Origin: Jeongeupia sp. HS-3
Lineage (GTDB): Bacteria; Pseudomonadota; Gammaproteobacteria; Burkholderiales; Chitinibacteraceae
Direction of reading: 5' to 3'
Length of the DNA stretch: 64,000 bases
Assembly (NCBI RefSeq): GCF_015140455.1
Contig: NZ_AP024094.1
Coordinates: forward strand, 3,286,001 to 3,350,000
This document shows, in pieces, positions 43,890 to 51,915 of this stretch (position 1 is its first letter; each line of letters starts with the position of its first letter). The notes under the pieces were generated by a model, which was not told the DNA's origin, ran no database searches, and saw only the letters and a program-made list of their open reading frames with translations. The translations under genes were made by a program, and so were the position numbers.

Positions 43890-45143
43890 ATGAATCTGCT
43901 CGTTCTCGGCATCAACCACCAGACCGCACCGCTTGCGGTCCGCGAGCGCCTTGCCTTTGGTGAAGTCGAGCTGCCGCGGGCGCTGGCCGAGCTGACACAG
44001 GTCAAGGGCGTCGCCGAAGCGGCGATTGTCTCGACCTGTAATCGCACCGAGGTCTATTGCAACGCCCGCGATGCCGAGGCCGTGCTCGGCTGGCTCGCCG
44101 CCAGCCGCGGTCGTGATGTTGCCGATATCGTCGCGCACCTCTACCGGCATGAAAACGATGCCGCGGTGCGTCACGCCTTTCGCGTGGCCTGTGGCCTCGA
44201 TTCGATGGTCGTCGGCGAAACGCAGATTCTCGGCCAGCTGAAGGATGCCGAACGCGTCGCCCGCAGCGCCGGCAGTCTGGGCGTTTTGCTCAACGGGTTG
44301 TTCCAGCGCGCCTTTCAGGTTGCCAAGGATGTGCGCACCGAAACCAAGATCGGCGCGTCGTCGGTGTCGATGGCGGCGGCGTCGGTCAGGCTGGCCGAGC
44401 GGATCTACACCAGCGTGGCCGAATGCAAGGTGCTGTTTGTCGGTGCCGGTGAAATGATCGAACTGTGCGCCGCGCATTTCTGTGCGCAAAAGCCGCGCGG
44501 CGTGGTGATCGCCAACCGCACGCTCGAACGCGGCGAAAAACTCGCGGCGCAATATGGTGGCGAGGCCATGCTGCTGTCCGATATCGGCGCCCGGCTGGCC
44601 GAATTCGACATCGTCGTCAGCTCGACCGCCGCGCCGCTGCCGCTGATCGGCAAGGGCATGGTCGAGCGGGCGCTGAAGCTGCGCCGGCGCAAACCGATTT
44701 TCTTTGTCGATCTGGCCGTGCCACGCGATGTCGAGGCCGAGGTCGGCGATCTGGCCGATGCCTATCTGTATACCGTCGACGATTTGTCCGAAGTCGTGCG
44801 TCAGGGCGTTGCCAGCCGGGAGGCCGAAGTCGAGGCCGCCGAAGCGCTGGTGAGCGAAGGCGTCGCCGCGTTCAGGCAGTGGCAGGCCGGCCGTGCGCTG
44901 GTGCCGACGATACGCGAACTGAAAGACCAGGCCGACCGTGTGGCCCGCAATGAACTCGTGAAGGCGAAAAAGCGTCTCGCCGCCGGTGACGATGTCGACG
45001 AGGTGCTCGAACGCCTCGCCGAACAGGTCGCCGCCAAACTGTTGCATGCCCCGCTGGCGACGCTGAACGCCGCGGCCCCCCAAGACCAGGAACCGCTGGC
45101 CGCGAGCGCGCGCCGGCTGTTCCGTTTACCCGACCAGACATGA
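43890..45143 (+). CDS. hemA: Glutamyl-tRNA reductase
   Basis: HemA reduces Glu-tRNA to glutamate-1-semialdehyde, the first committed step of tetrapyrrole synthesis by the C5 route. The protein has 417 residues. The catalytic Cys50 is in [12 protein letters not shown]; the NADPH-binding domain has [17 protein letters not shown], and a long dimerisation helix fills the C-terminus. The stop overlaps the prfA ATG by 4 bases, the well-known hemA-prfA pairing. Confidence 0.97.
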   Translation: MNLLVLGINHQTAPLAVRERLAFGEVELPRALAELTQVKGVAEAAIVSTCNRTEVYCNARDAEAVLGWLAASRGRDVADIVAHLYRHENDAAVRHAFRVACGLDSMVVGETQILGQLKDAERVARSAGSLGVLLNGLFQRAFQVAKDVRTETKIGASSVSMAAASVRLAERIYTSVAECKVLFVGAGEMIELCAAHFCAQKPRGVVIANRTLERGEKLAAQYGGEAMLLSDIGARLAEFDIVVSSTAAPLPLIGKGMVERALKLRRRKPIFFVDLAVPRDVEAEVGDLADAYLYTVDDLSEVVRQGVASREAEVEAAEALVSEGVAAFRQWQAGRALVPTIRELKDQADRVARNELVKAKKRLAAGDDVDEVLERLAEQVAAKLLHAPLATLNAAAPQDQEPLAASARRLFRLPDQT

Positions 45144-46216
45144 AACCGTCGATCCAGACCAAACTCTCGCAATTGTCCGACCGGCTTGAAGAAGTGGGGG
45201 CGCTGCTTGCATCCGAAGACGCCACCCGCGATATGGACCGCTACCGCAAGCTGACGCGCGAACACGCCGAGCTTGAACCGGTGGTGGCGCTGTTCAACGC
45301 CTTCCGCGCCACCGAGGCCGATATGGCCGCGGCCGAGGAAATGCTGTCCGATCCGGACATGAAGGAAATGGCCGAAGAAGAGATCGCCGCTGGCAAGGTA
45401 CGGATCGCCGGGCTGGAAATCGAGCTGCAGAAAGCCCTGCTGCCCAAGGACCCGAACGACGAGCGCAATATCTTTCTCGAAATCCGCGCCGGTACCGGTG
45501 GCGACGAATCGGCGCTGTTCGCTGCCGACCTGTTCCGCATGTACACGCGCTACGCCGAACGCCAGCGCTGGCAGGTCGAGATCGTTTCGGCCAGCGAGTC
45601 GGACCTCGGCGGTTACAAGGAAGTGATCGCGCGCATCGTCGGTTTCGGCGCGTATTCGCGGCTCAAGTTCGAATCGGGCGGCCATCGTGTTCAGCGCGTG
45701 CCGGCGACCGAAACCCAGGGCCGCATCCACACCAGCGCGTGCACCGTGGCGGTGATGCCCGAGGCCGACGAGGTCGGCGAGGTCGACATCAATCCGGCCG
45801 ATCTGCGCATCGATACCTTCCGCGCCAGCGGCGCCGGTGGCCAGCACATCAACAAGACCGATTCGGCCGTGCGGGTGATCCACCTGCCGACCGGCATCGT
45901 GGTCGAATGCCAGGACGACCGCAGCCAGCACAAGAACAAGGCCCGCGCGCTGGCGGTGCTGGCGGCACGGATCAAGGACGCGCAGACGCGCGAGGCGCAG
46001 GCCAAGGAAGCGGCGACGCGCAAGAGCCTGATCGGCTCGGGCGACCGCAGCGAGCGCATCCGCACCTACAACTTCCCGCAGGGGCGGATGACCGATCACC
46101 GCATCAATCTGACGCTGTACCGGCTCGAAGCGATCATGGACGGCGATCTGGACGAGCTGACGCAATCGCTCGTCAACGAGCAGCAGGCAGAGTTGCTGGC
46201 GCAGCTCGGCGAATGA
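45140..46216 (+). CDS. prfA: Peptide chain release factor 1
   Basis: RF1 reads UAA and UAG at the ribosome. The 358-residue protein has the stop-codon reading tripeptide Pro-Ala-Thr at 188-190 ([17 protein letters not shown]) and the catalytic GGQ at 233-235 ([16 protein letters not shown]). Both are canonical. The usual partner prmC, which methylates the GGQ Gln, is not next to it here; a terminator and a ferredoxin-like gene follow. Confidence 0.97.
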   Translation: MKPSIQTKLSQLSDRLEEVGALLASEDATRDMDRYRKLTREHAELEPVVALFNAFRATEADMAAAEEMLSDPDMKEMAEEEIAAGKVRIAGLEIELQKALLPKDPNDERNIFLEIRAGTGGDESALFAADLFRMYTRYAERQRWQVEIVSASESDLGGYKEVIARIVGFGAYSRLKFESGGHRVQRVPATETQGRIHTSACTVAVMPEADEVGEVDINPADLRIDTFRASGAGGQHINKTDSAVRVIHLPTGIVVECQDDRSQHKNKARALAVLAARIKDAQTREAQAKEAATRKSLIGSGDRSERIRTYNFPQGRMTDHRINLTLYRLEAIMDGDLDELTQSLVNEQQAELLAQLGE

Positions 46217-46246
46217 TCAAACGGCCCGCCTTGCGCGGGCCGTTTT
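46217..46246 (+). terminator. Rho-independent terminator after prfA
   Basis: A GC-rich hairpin (AACGGCCCGC / GCGGGCCGTT) with TTG loop is followed by TTTTG just after the prfA stop. Confidence 0.8.
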
Positions 46247-46307
46247 GCGTGCAAGTCTGCCGGGTCGGCTAGATTGGAATCACAGCCACCCGCAGAGGAG
46301 AAGGGCG

Positions 46308-46730
46308 ATGAGCGAACAGGGCAAGCGTTACAGCAATGGCGAAATCACCGTCCTGTGGCAGGCGGAGAAGTGCATCCACGCCAAACGCTGCTTTCATGGC
46401 CTGCCGGACGTGTTCGATCCGAAAAGCCGGCCGTGGATACGCATTGCCGCCGCCGGCAGCGACGACATCCGCCGCCAGGTGAACGACTGCCCGTCGGGGG
46501 CGCTGACCATCGTCGACGAACGCCAGCACGCCGCCTTGCCGGCCGGGCAGCCCTGTATCGAGCTGTTGCCCGATGGGCCGCTGCTGGTGCACGGCGCGCT
46601 GACGCTCAAGCTTTACAACGGTGACGAGCACGCCTGCGAAGCGGGCACCACGGCCTTGTGTCGCTGCGGTGCCTCGGCCAACAAACCGTTTTGTGATGGC
46701 TCGCATCGGCGTGTCGGTTTCAAGGGGTAG
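46308..46730 (+). CDS. YjdI-like ferredoxin domain fused to a CDGSH iron-sulfur domain
   Basis: This protein of 140 residues has two Fe-S modules. Residues about 6-68 are a Fer4_19/YjdI-type domain with cysteines 22, 28 and 61 (KCIHAKRCFHG, DCPSGAL). Residues about 100-138 are a CDGSH domain with ligands Cys118, Cys120, Cys129 and His133 (CRCGASANKPFCDGSH), which in this family binds a redox-active 2Fe-2S cluster. A GAGGAGAAGG ribosome site supports ATG 46308. It sits 17 bases before glutathione reductase, so a role in redox or Fe-S handling is likely but not proven. Confidence 0.85.
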   Translation: MSEQGKRYSNGEITVLWQAEKCIHAKRCFHGLPDVFDPKSRPWIRIAAAGSDDIRRQVNDCPSGALTIVDERQHAALPAGQPCIELLPDGPLLVHGALTLKLYNGDEHACEAGTTALCRCGASANKPFCDGSHRRVGFKG

Positions 46731-46747
46731 CACTCCAAGGGGAAAGC

Positions 46748-48097
46748 ATGAAAGAAGTCGATCTGTTCGTGATTGGTGGTGGCTCGGGCGGTGTGCGCGC
46801 GGCGCGGATTGCCGCAGGCCACGGTGCCAGGGTGGCGATTGCCGAGGAAGCCGACTTCGGCGGCACTTGCGTCAACCGCGGCTGCGTGCCGAAAAAGCTG
46901 CTGGTTTACGCCAGCCGTTACCGCGGCGATTTCGACGAGGCGGCGGCGTTCGGCTGGCGGGTCGCCGATATGTCTTTTGACTGGAACACGCTGATCGCCA
47001 ACAAGGACCGCGAGATCGCCCGGCTCGAAGCGGTGTACCGGCGCAATCTCGACAAGGCCGGCGTCGCCATTCACGCGCAGCGCGCGGTACTCGACGACGC
47101 GCACACCGTACGGCTCGCCGACGGCCAGCGCATCCGCGCCGGCAAAATCCTGATCGCCACCGGCGGCCGGCCCTACCGGGGCCCGGCGTTCGAGGGCCAG
47201 GAACTGGCGATCACCTCGGACGAAGCCTTCCACCTGGGCGAACTGCCGCGACGCATCGTCATCGTCGGCGGGGGTTACATCGCGGTTGAGTTCGCCGGCA
47301 TCTTTGCCGGCCTCGGCAGCGAGACGACGCTGGTGCACCGTGGCGAGCGGCTGCTGCGCGGCTTCGATGCCGAGCTCGCCGATGAACTGGCGAGTGTCTA
47401 CGGCCGCAACGGCATCGGGCTGCGCCTCGGCGCGACGGTGAACCGCATCGTCCAGGACGCCGGCGGACTGACGGTCAGCCTGTCCGACGGCAGCGTCGCG
47501 CACGCCGACGTGGTGATGCTGTGCACCGGCCGCCGGCCGTACACCGGCGGGCTCGGCCTCGATGCCGCCGGCGTGGCGCTGGCCCGGTCCGGCGCGATCC
47601 TCGTCGACGCTGCTTCGCGGACCAATGTGCCGTCGGTGTTCGCCGTCGGCGACGTCACCGACCGCGTCAACCTGACGCCGGTGGCGATCCGCGAAGGCCA
47701 CGCGTTTGCCGAGCGCGAATTCGGCGGCACGCCGCAAGCGATCGACTACGACCTCATCCCGACCGCGGTGTTCTCGACGCCCGAGCTCGGCACCGTTGGC
47801 CTGCCCGAGGCGGCGGCGCGCGAGCGTTATCCGCAGCTCAAGGTGTTCCGCACCGGTTTCAGGACGATGCGTTCGGCGTTTGCCGGCGGCGACGAGCGGA
47901 TGCTGATGAAGCTGTTGGTCGACGGTGAAACCGACCGCATCGTCGGCGTCCACGTGCTCGGCGATGCGGCGGCCGAAATGATCCAGCTCGCCGGCGTCGC
48001 GATGACCGCCGGCGCGACCAAGGCGCAGTTCGACATGACGATGGCGCTGCACCCGAGCGCGGCCGAGGAGCTGGTGACGCTGCGTCAGGCGTCGTAG
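46748..48097 (+). CDS. gor: Glutathione-disulfide reductase
   Basis: Gor is an FAD enzyme that keeps glutathione reduced with NADPH. The 449-residue protein has the FAD motif VIGGGSGGVRAAR, the redox Cys41/Cys46 pair in GGTCVNRGCVPKK, the NADPH fold VIVGGGYIAVEFAG, ATGGRPY, FAVGDVTDRVNLTPVA and the C-terminal catalytic ALHPSAAEELV. The CVNRGC form is typical for glutathione (rather than mercuric or dihydrolipoyl) reductases. It probably shares a transcript with the upstream CDGSH gene. Confidence 0.93.
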   Translation: MKEVDLFVIGGGSGGVRAARIAAGHGARVAIAEEADFGGTCVNRGCVPKKLLVYASRYRGDFDEAAAFGWRVADMSFDWNTLIANKDREIARLEAVYRRNLDKAGVAIHAQRAVLDDAHTVRLADGQRIRAGKILIATGGRPYRGPAFEGQELAITSDEAFHLGELPRRIVIVGGGYIAVEFAGIFAGLGSETTLVHRGERLLRGFDAELADELASVYGRNGIGLRLGATVNRIVQDAGGLTVSLSDGSVAHADVVMLCTGRRPYTGGLGLDAAGVALARSGAILVDAASRTNVPSVFAVGDVTDRVNLTPVAIREGHAFAEREFGGTPQAIDYDLIPTAVFSTPELGTVGLPEAAARERYPQLKVFRTGFRTMRSAFAGGDERMLMKLLVDGETDRIVGVHVLGDAAAEMIQLAGVAMTAGATKAQFDMTMALHPSAAEELVTLRQAS

Positions 48098-48182
48098 CAG
48101 CGTGAATAGTTGCCGGAACCGGGACGGGCGATGCGCGCTCGAACCCGGTTATCCGGTTCAAGTTCAATAACAAGGAGCGACC

Positions 48183-48530
48183 ATGAAGAAGATCATCCTC
48201 GCCGGCGCGCTGGCGCTGAGCACCGGTTTTGCCGCCGCGGCCTTCGTCGGCCCGAACAGCGCGCCGCTGATGACCACCGCAGCCGATGCGGCCAAGGCGG
48301 CCGACGATGTGCCGGTGGTACTCGAAGGCTATGTGGTCAAGGCGCTGGGCAACGACCATTACGAGTTCCGCGACAACACCGGCACGATCAAGGTCGAGAT
48401 CGACCACGACAAATGGCCGGCGCAGAACGTCACGCCGCAGATGAAGGTGCGCCTGTCGGGCAAGGTCGACCGCAGCAAGCTCACCGGCTTCGAGGACATC
48501 GACGTCAAGCTGGTCGAGATCATCAAGTAA
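48183..48530 (+). CDS. YgiW/YdeI-type OB-fold periplasmic protein
   Basis: This is a 115-residue protein with signal peptide (cleavage near AAA/AF, about residue 19-20) and a bacterial OB-fold (BOF) domain: VVLEGYVVKALGNDHYEFRDN, IKVEIDHDKW, VRLSGKVDR. Members of this family bind small cationic molecules and are induced by stress. A GGAGCGACC ribosome site precedes the ATG. It is a single gene closed by a terminator. Confidence 0.82.
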   Translation: MKKIILAGALALSTGFAAAAFVGPNSAPLMTTAADAAKAADDVPVVLEGYVVKALGNDHYEFRDNTGTIKVEIDHDKWPAQNVTPQMKVRLSGKVDRSKLTGFEDIDVKLVEIIK

Positions 48531-48549
48531 GCGCCGCACCTGCCGCACC

Positions 48550-48583
48550 GACAAGGCCCGCCTTCGCGCGGGCCTTGTCGTTT
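48550..48583. terminator. Terminator between the OB-fold gene and the lysR gene
   Basis: A strong stem GACAAGGCCCGC / GCGGGCCTTGTC is followed by GTTTC. It lies between two converging genes and can serve the forward gene; the reverse direction lacks a good T-run. Confidence 0.75.
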
Positions 48584-49494
48584 CAGACCACCGCAGCGCG
48601 TCCCAGTTTCGCAACGCAGAAATCGTGGAAGGCGCGCACCCGCGGCGGCAGTTGCCGGCCGCCCGGGCGCACCAGATAGAGCGGCGTCGGTTCGCCGAGC
48701 CAGTCCGGCAGCGCCGTGGTCAGCCGGCCGGCGGCCAGATCGTCGGCAACATCGAGTTCGGATTTGTAGGCGATGCCATAGCCGCGCAGCGCCCATTCGC
48801 GCACGATGGCGCCATCGTTGGCGTAGCGGGCAGGGCGGATCACTACGGTTTCGGCCCCGGCGCCGTCGGCCCGGCAGAAGCGCCAGCCGACATGGGCGCT
48901 GTCGCGGATGCAGAACGCAAGGCAACGGTGGCCGGCCAGCCCGGCCGGGGTCTCCGGCATGCCGTGGCGGGCCCAGTAGGCAGGGCTGGCGACGAGCACC
49001 CGGCGGCTGTCCGGCGCCAGCGGCGTGGCGATCACGGCGCCGTCCTGCTGTTCACCGGAGCGGAAGGCCAGATCGATCGAGCCGGCGACCAGGTCGTCGA
49101 CGCGGTCGGACAACAGCAGGTGCGGTACCACCGCCGGATGCTGCGCGCAGAATTCGTCGAGCCAGTCGAGCACGAAGCAGCGGCCGAAATCGGACGGCGC
49201 CGAGACGCGCAGCGGCCCGACCAGTTCGCCACGATGCGCGGCGAGCGCGTCGCGACCGGCGTCGAGCGCCTGCTGCGCCGCCAGCGCGCTGCGGTACCAG
49301 ATTTCGCCCTCGGCCGTTAGCGAGAGCTGTCGCGTGCTGCGCAGGAAGAGCCGTGCGCCGAGCTGGGCCTCCAGCCTTTTGAGCGCCACCGACAAGGCCG
49401 CCGGCGTCTGGTTGAGGTCGCGCGCGGCGCCCGAGAGCGAGCCGCGCTCGACGATGCGCAAAAACCAGTCCCAACCGGGTAGATCGCTAGCCAT
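48583..49494 (-). CDS. LysR family transcriptional regulator
   Basis: This regulator of 303 residues has an N-terminal winged HTH (GSLSGAARDLNQTPAALSVALKRLE and RLFLRSTRQLSLTAEG) and a LysR substrate domain from about 90 (GPLRVSAPSDFGR). It belongs to the CrgA/AaeR-like group by its short linker. It is divergent from an Old Yellow Enzyme gene, with an inverted repeat in the shared gap, so it very likely controls that pair in response to an electrophile or quinone-like signal; the ligand is inference. Confidence 0.9.
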   Translation of the reverse strand: MASDLPGWDWFLRIVERGSLSGAARDLNQTPAALSVALKRLEAQLGARLFLRSTRQLSLTAEGEIWYRSALAAQQALDAGRDALAAHRGELVGPLRVSAPSDFGRCFVLDWLDEFCAQHPAVVPHLLLSDRVDDLVAGSIDLAFRSGEQQDGAVIATPLAPDSRRVLVASPAYWARHGMPETPAGLAGHRCLAFCIRDSAHVGWRFCRADGAGAETVVIRPARYANDGAIVREWALRGYGIAYKSELDVADDLAAGRLTTALPDWLGEPTPLYLVRPGGRQLPPRVRAFHDFCVAKLGRAAVV

Positions 49495-49509
49495 TGCAGG
49501 CTCCTGATT

Positions 49510-49537
49510 CTCAACAAAATATTGAAAATGTTTTGAG
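49510..49537. promoter_or_regulatory. Inverted repeat in the LysR / Old Yellow Enzyme promoter gap
   Basis: CTCAA and TTGAG arms enclose an AT-rich 18-base centre, 16 bases upstream of the LysR start. The T-rich/A-rich layout fits a LysR binding site of the T-N11-A kind. It is the only AT-rich patch in the 149-base divergent gap. Confidence 0.5.
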
Positions 49538-49643
49538 GATTATCGGCTTTTTACATTGCGGCGGCGCGCGCATGATGCGGGCTGGATTTAGTCAAAGGGA
49601 GCCGCAGCATGACATCAGCCATCTTCACGCCGGGGACGCCGCG

Positions 49644-50759
49644 ATGAGTCGCCGCCTGTTCACCCCGCATGCGCTCGCCGGCTTGTCGCTACCGAACCGT
49701 ATCGTCATGCCACCAATGACGCGCGCCCGCAGCACGCAGCCCGGCAACGTTCCCAATGCGCTGATGGCCGGGTATTACGCCCAGCGCGCCGACGCCGGGC
49801 TGATCATTGCCGAGGCGACGCAGATCAGCCCGACGAGCCAGGGCTATTCGTTCACGCCGGGTGTCCACAGCGCCGAACAGGTCAACGGCTGGCGCAAGGT
49901 CACCGACGCGGTGCACACGGCCGACGGGCGCATCTTCCTGCAGCTGTGGCACGTCGGTCGGGTGTCGCACCCGGTCTTTCACGATGGCGGTCAGCCGGTG
50001 GCGCCGTCGGCGCTCCAGCCCAAGGGCACGCAGGTCTGGGTCGTCGGTGACGATGGCGTCGGCCGCATGCTCGATTGTCCGATGCCGCGCGCGCTGGCGG
50101 TCGAGGAAATCGCCGAGATCGTCGAGGATTTCCGCGTCGCCGCGCGCAATGCGATGACCGCCGGTTTCGACGGGGTCGAAATTCACGGTGCCAACGGCTA
50201 TCTGGTCGACCAGTTCCTGCGCGGCGTCTCGAACCACCGCGACGACGACTACGGCGGCAGCCCGCAAAAGCGCATCCGCTTCCTGCAGGAAGTCGTCAGT
50301 GCGGTCGCCGACGAGATCGGCGCCGAGCGCACCGGCATCCGGCTGGCGCCGTTCATCACCTTCAAGGACATGGCCGATCCCGACATCGGCGACACTATCC
50401 TGCTCGCCGCCGAATGGCTCGCCGGCAAGGTCGCCTACCTGCACCTGTCCGAGGCCGACTGGGACGACGCGCCGCAGATTCCCGACGACTTCCGCGTCGC
50501 GCTGCGATCGCGCTTCGCCGGCACCATCATCGTCGCCGGCCGCTACGACGCGGCGCGCGCCGAGGCGGTGCTCGACGCCGGCTGGGCCGATCTCGTTGCC
50601 TTCGGCCGCCCCTACATCGCCAACCCGGATCTGCCGGCGCGGCTGGAACACCGCTGGCCGCTGGCCGCGCCCGACCCGGCCTCGCTGTTCGGCGGCACCG
50701 CCGCCGGCTATACCGATTACCCGACCTATGCCGCGCAAGCCGCTGGAGAACCCGCATGA
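49644..50759 (+). CDS. Old Yellow Enzyme family NADH:flavin oxidoreductase (NemA-like)
   Basis: This is an FMN-dependent ene-reductase of 371 residues. Typical parts are the N-terminal PNRIVMPPMTRAR, QLWHVGRVSH, the substrate-binding His pair region DGVEIHGANGYLVDQFLRGVSNHRDDDYGG and the C-terminal FMN site VAFGRPYIANPDL. Such enzymes reduce activated C=C bonds of enones, N-ethylmaleimide and nitro compounds. ATG 49644 gives the usual start; the open frame upstream covers the promoter. The stop overlaps the next gene by 4 bases. Confidence 0.92.
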   Translation: MSRRLFTPHALAGLSLPNRIVMPPMTRARSTQPGNVPNALMAGYYAQRADAGLIIAEATQISPTSQGYSFTPGVHSAEQVNGWRKVTDAVHTADGRIFLQLWHVGRVSHPVFHDGGQPVAPSALQPKGTQVWVVGDDGVGRMLDCPMPRALAVEEIAEIVEDFRVAARNAMTAGFDGVEIHGANGYLVDQFLRGVSNHRDDDYGGSPQKRIRFLQEVVSAVADEIGAERTGIRLAPFITFKDMADPDIGDTILLAAEWLAGKVAYLHLSEADWDDAPQIPDDFRVALRSRFAGTIIVAGRYDAARAEAVLDAGWADLVAFGRPYIANPDLPARLEHRWPLAAPDPASLFGGTAAGYTDYPTYAAQAAGEPA

Positions 50760-51772
50760 AAGCCGTTGCCCTGAGCCGTTACCTGCCGATCACCGATGCC
50801 GACGCGCTGCTCGACGTCGAGCTGCCCAAGCCCGTTGCCGCCGGTCGCGATCTGCTGGTCAGCATCGAGGCGATCGCCGTCAACCCGGTCGACACCAAGG
50901 TGCGCGCGCCGAAAGACAAGGTCGAGCCCAGCCCCAAGGTGCTCGGCTGGGACGCCGCCGGCGTGGTCGAAGCGGTCGGCCCGGATGTGACGCTATTCAA
51001 GGCTGGCGATCCGGTCTATTACGCCGGCGACCTCACCCGGCCGGGCAGCAATGCCGAGTATCAACTGGTCGACGAACGCATCGCCGCAATCCGTCCGGCC
51101 ACGCTGAACGCCGCCGATGCTGCGGCCCTGCCGCTGACGGCGATCACCGCGTGGGAAGCACTGTTCGACCGGCTCGGCGTCGGCCGCAACGGCGAAGACA
51201 GGGGCAGGACCGCGCTGATCATCGGCGGCGCCGGTGGCGTCGGCTCGATCGCGATCCAGCTCGCCAAAACGCTCGCCGGGCTGACCGTGATCGCCACCGC
51301 GTCGCGGCCCGAATCGCGCGACTGGGTGAAGGCGCTCGGCGCCGACGCGACCGTCGACCACCGCAGCGACATCGCCGCACAGCTCAAGGCGCTCGGCCAT
51401 GAGACGGTTGATTTCATCCTGTGCTTCAACGACACCGACCGGCACTTCGCGACGATGGCGCAGCTGATCGCGCCGCGAGGAAGGATCGTCAGCATCGTCG
51501 AGACCGCCACGCTGCTCGACCTGAACCTGCTGAAGGCCAAGAGCGCGACCTTCGTCTGGGAAATGATGTTTACCCGTTCGATGTACCAGACGCCGGACAT
51601 GGTGAAGCAGCACGAACTGCTGACCGAGGTGGCGAAGCTGGTCGACGCCGGCACGCTGCGCACGACCGTCGGTGCGCATTACGGCCAGATCAACGCCGCC
51701 AATCTCAGGCGGGCGCATGCAACGCTCGAAGCCGGGCAGATGATCGGCAAGATCGTGCTGGCGGGTTTCTGA
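50756..51772 (+). CDS. Zinc-type alcohol dehydrogenase-like / quinone oxidoreductase-like protein
   Basis: This is a medium-chain dehydrogenase of 338 residues of the ZADH1/quinone-reductase-like group. It has AVNPVDTKVRA, LGWDAAGVVEAVG, an NADPH site ALIIGGAGGVGSIAIQLA, and no structural-zinc cysteine cluster. It most likely reduces unsaturated carbonyl compounds or quinones, and together with the Old Yellow Enzyme forms a detoxification pair under the divergent LysR gene. Overlap with the upstream gene is 4 bases. Confidence 0.88.
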   Translation: MKAVALSRYLPITDADALLDVELPKPVAAGRDLLVSIEAIAVNPVDTKVRAPKDKVEPSPKVLGWDAAGVVEAVGPDVTLFKAGDPVYYAGDLTRPGSNAEYQLVDERIAAIRPATLNAADAAALPLTAITAWEALFDRLGVGRNGEDRGRTALIIGGAGGVGSIAIQLAKTLAGLTVIATASRPESRDWVKALGADATVDHRSDIAAQLKALGHETVDFILCFNDTDRHFATMAQLIAPRGRIVSIVETATLLDLNLLKAKSATFVWEMMFTRSMYQTPDMVKQHELLTEVAKLVDAGTLRTTVGAHYGQINAANLRRAHATLEAGQMIGKIVLAGF

Positions 51773-51881
51773 ACCAGGCGGCATCGCCCGGCGTGCCATC
51801 GGTGAAGTGAGCGCTGCGCCGGGCGCTGCAACCGCCTTGATTTGACACTGTTTTCGCCGCAGCCTGGCAAGGCCGCTGCTG

Positions 51882-51887
51882 TATAAT
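51882..51887 (+). promoter_or_regulatory. -10 element before the RNB nuclease gene
   Basis: A consensus TATAAT lies 28 bases before the ATG. A consensus TTGACA occurs at 51842-51847 but 34 bases away, too far to pair with it. The true -35 is not clear. Confidence 0.4.
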
Positions 51888-51915
51888 CTGCGGTTTTTGC
51901 CCGGCGGCTTGGTGT

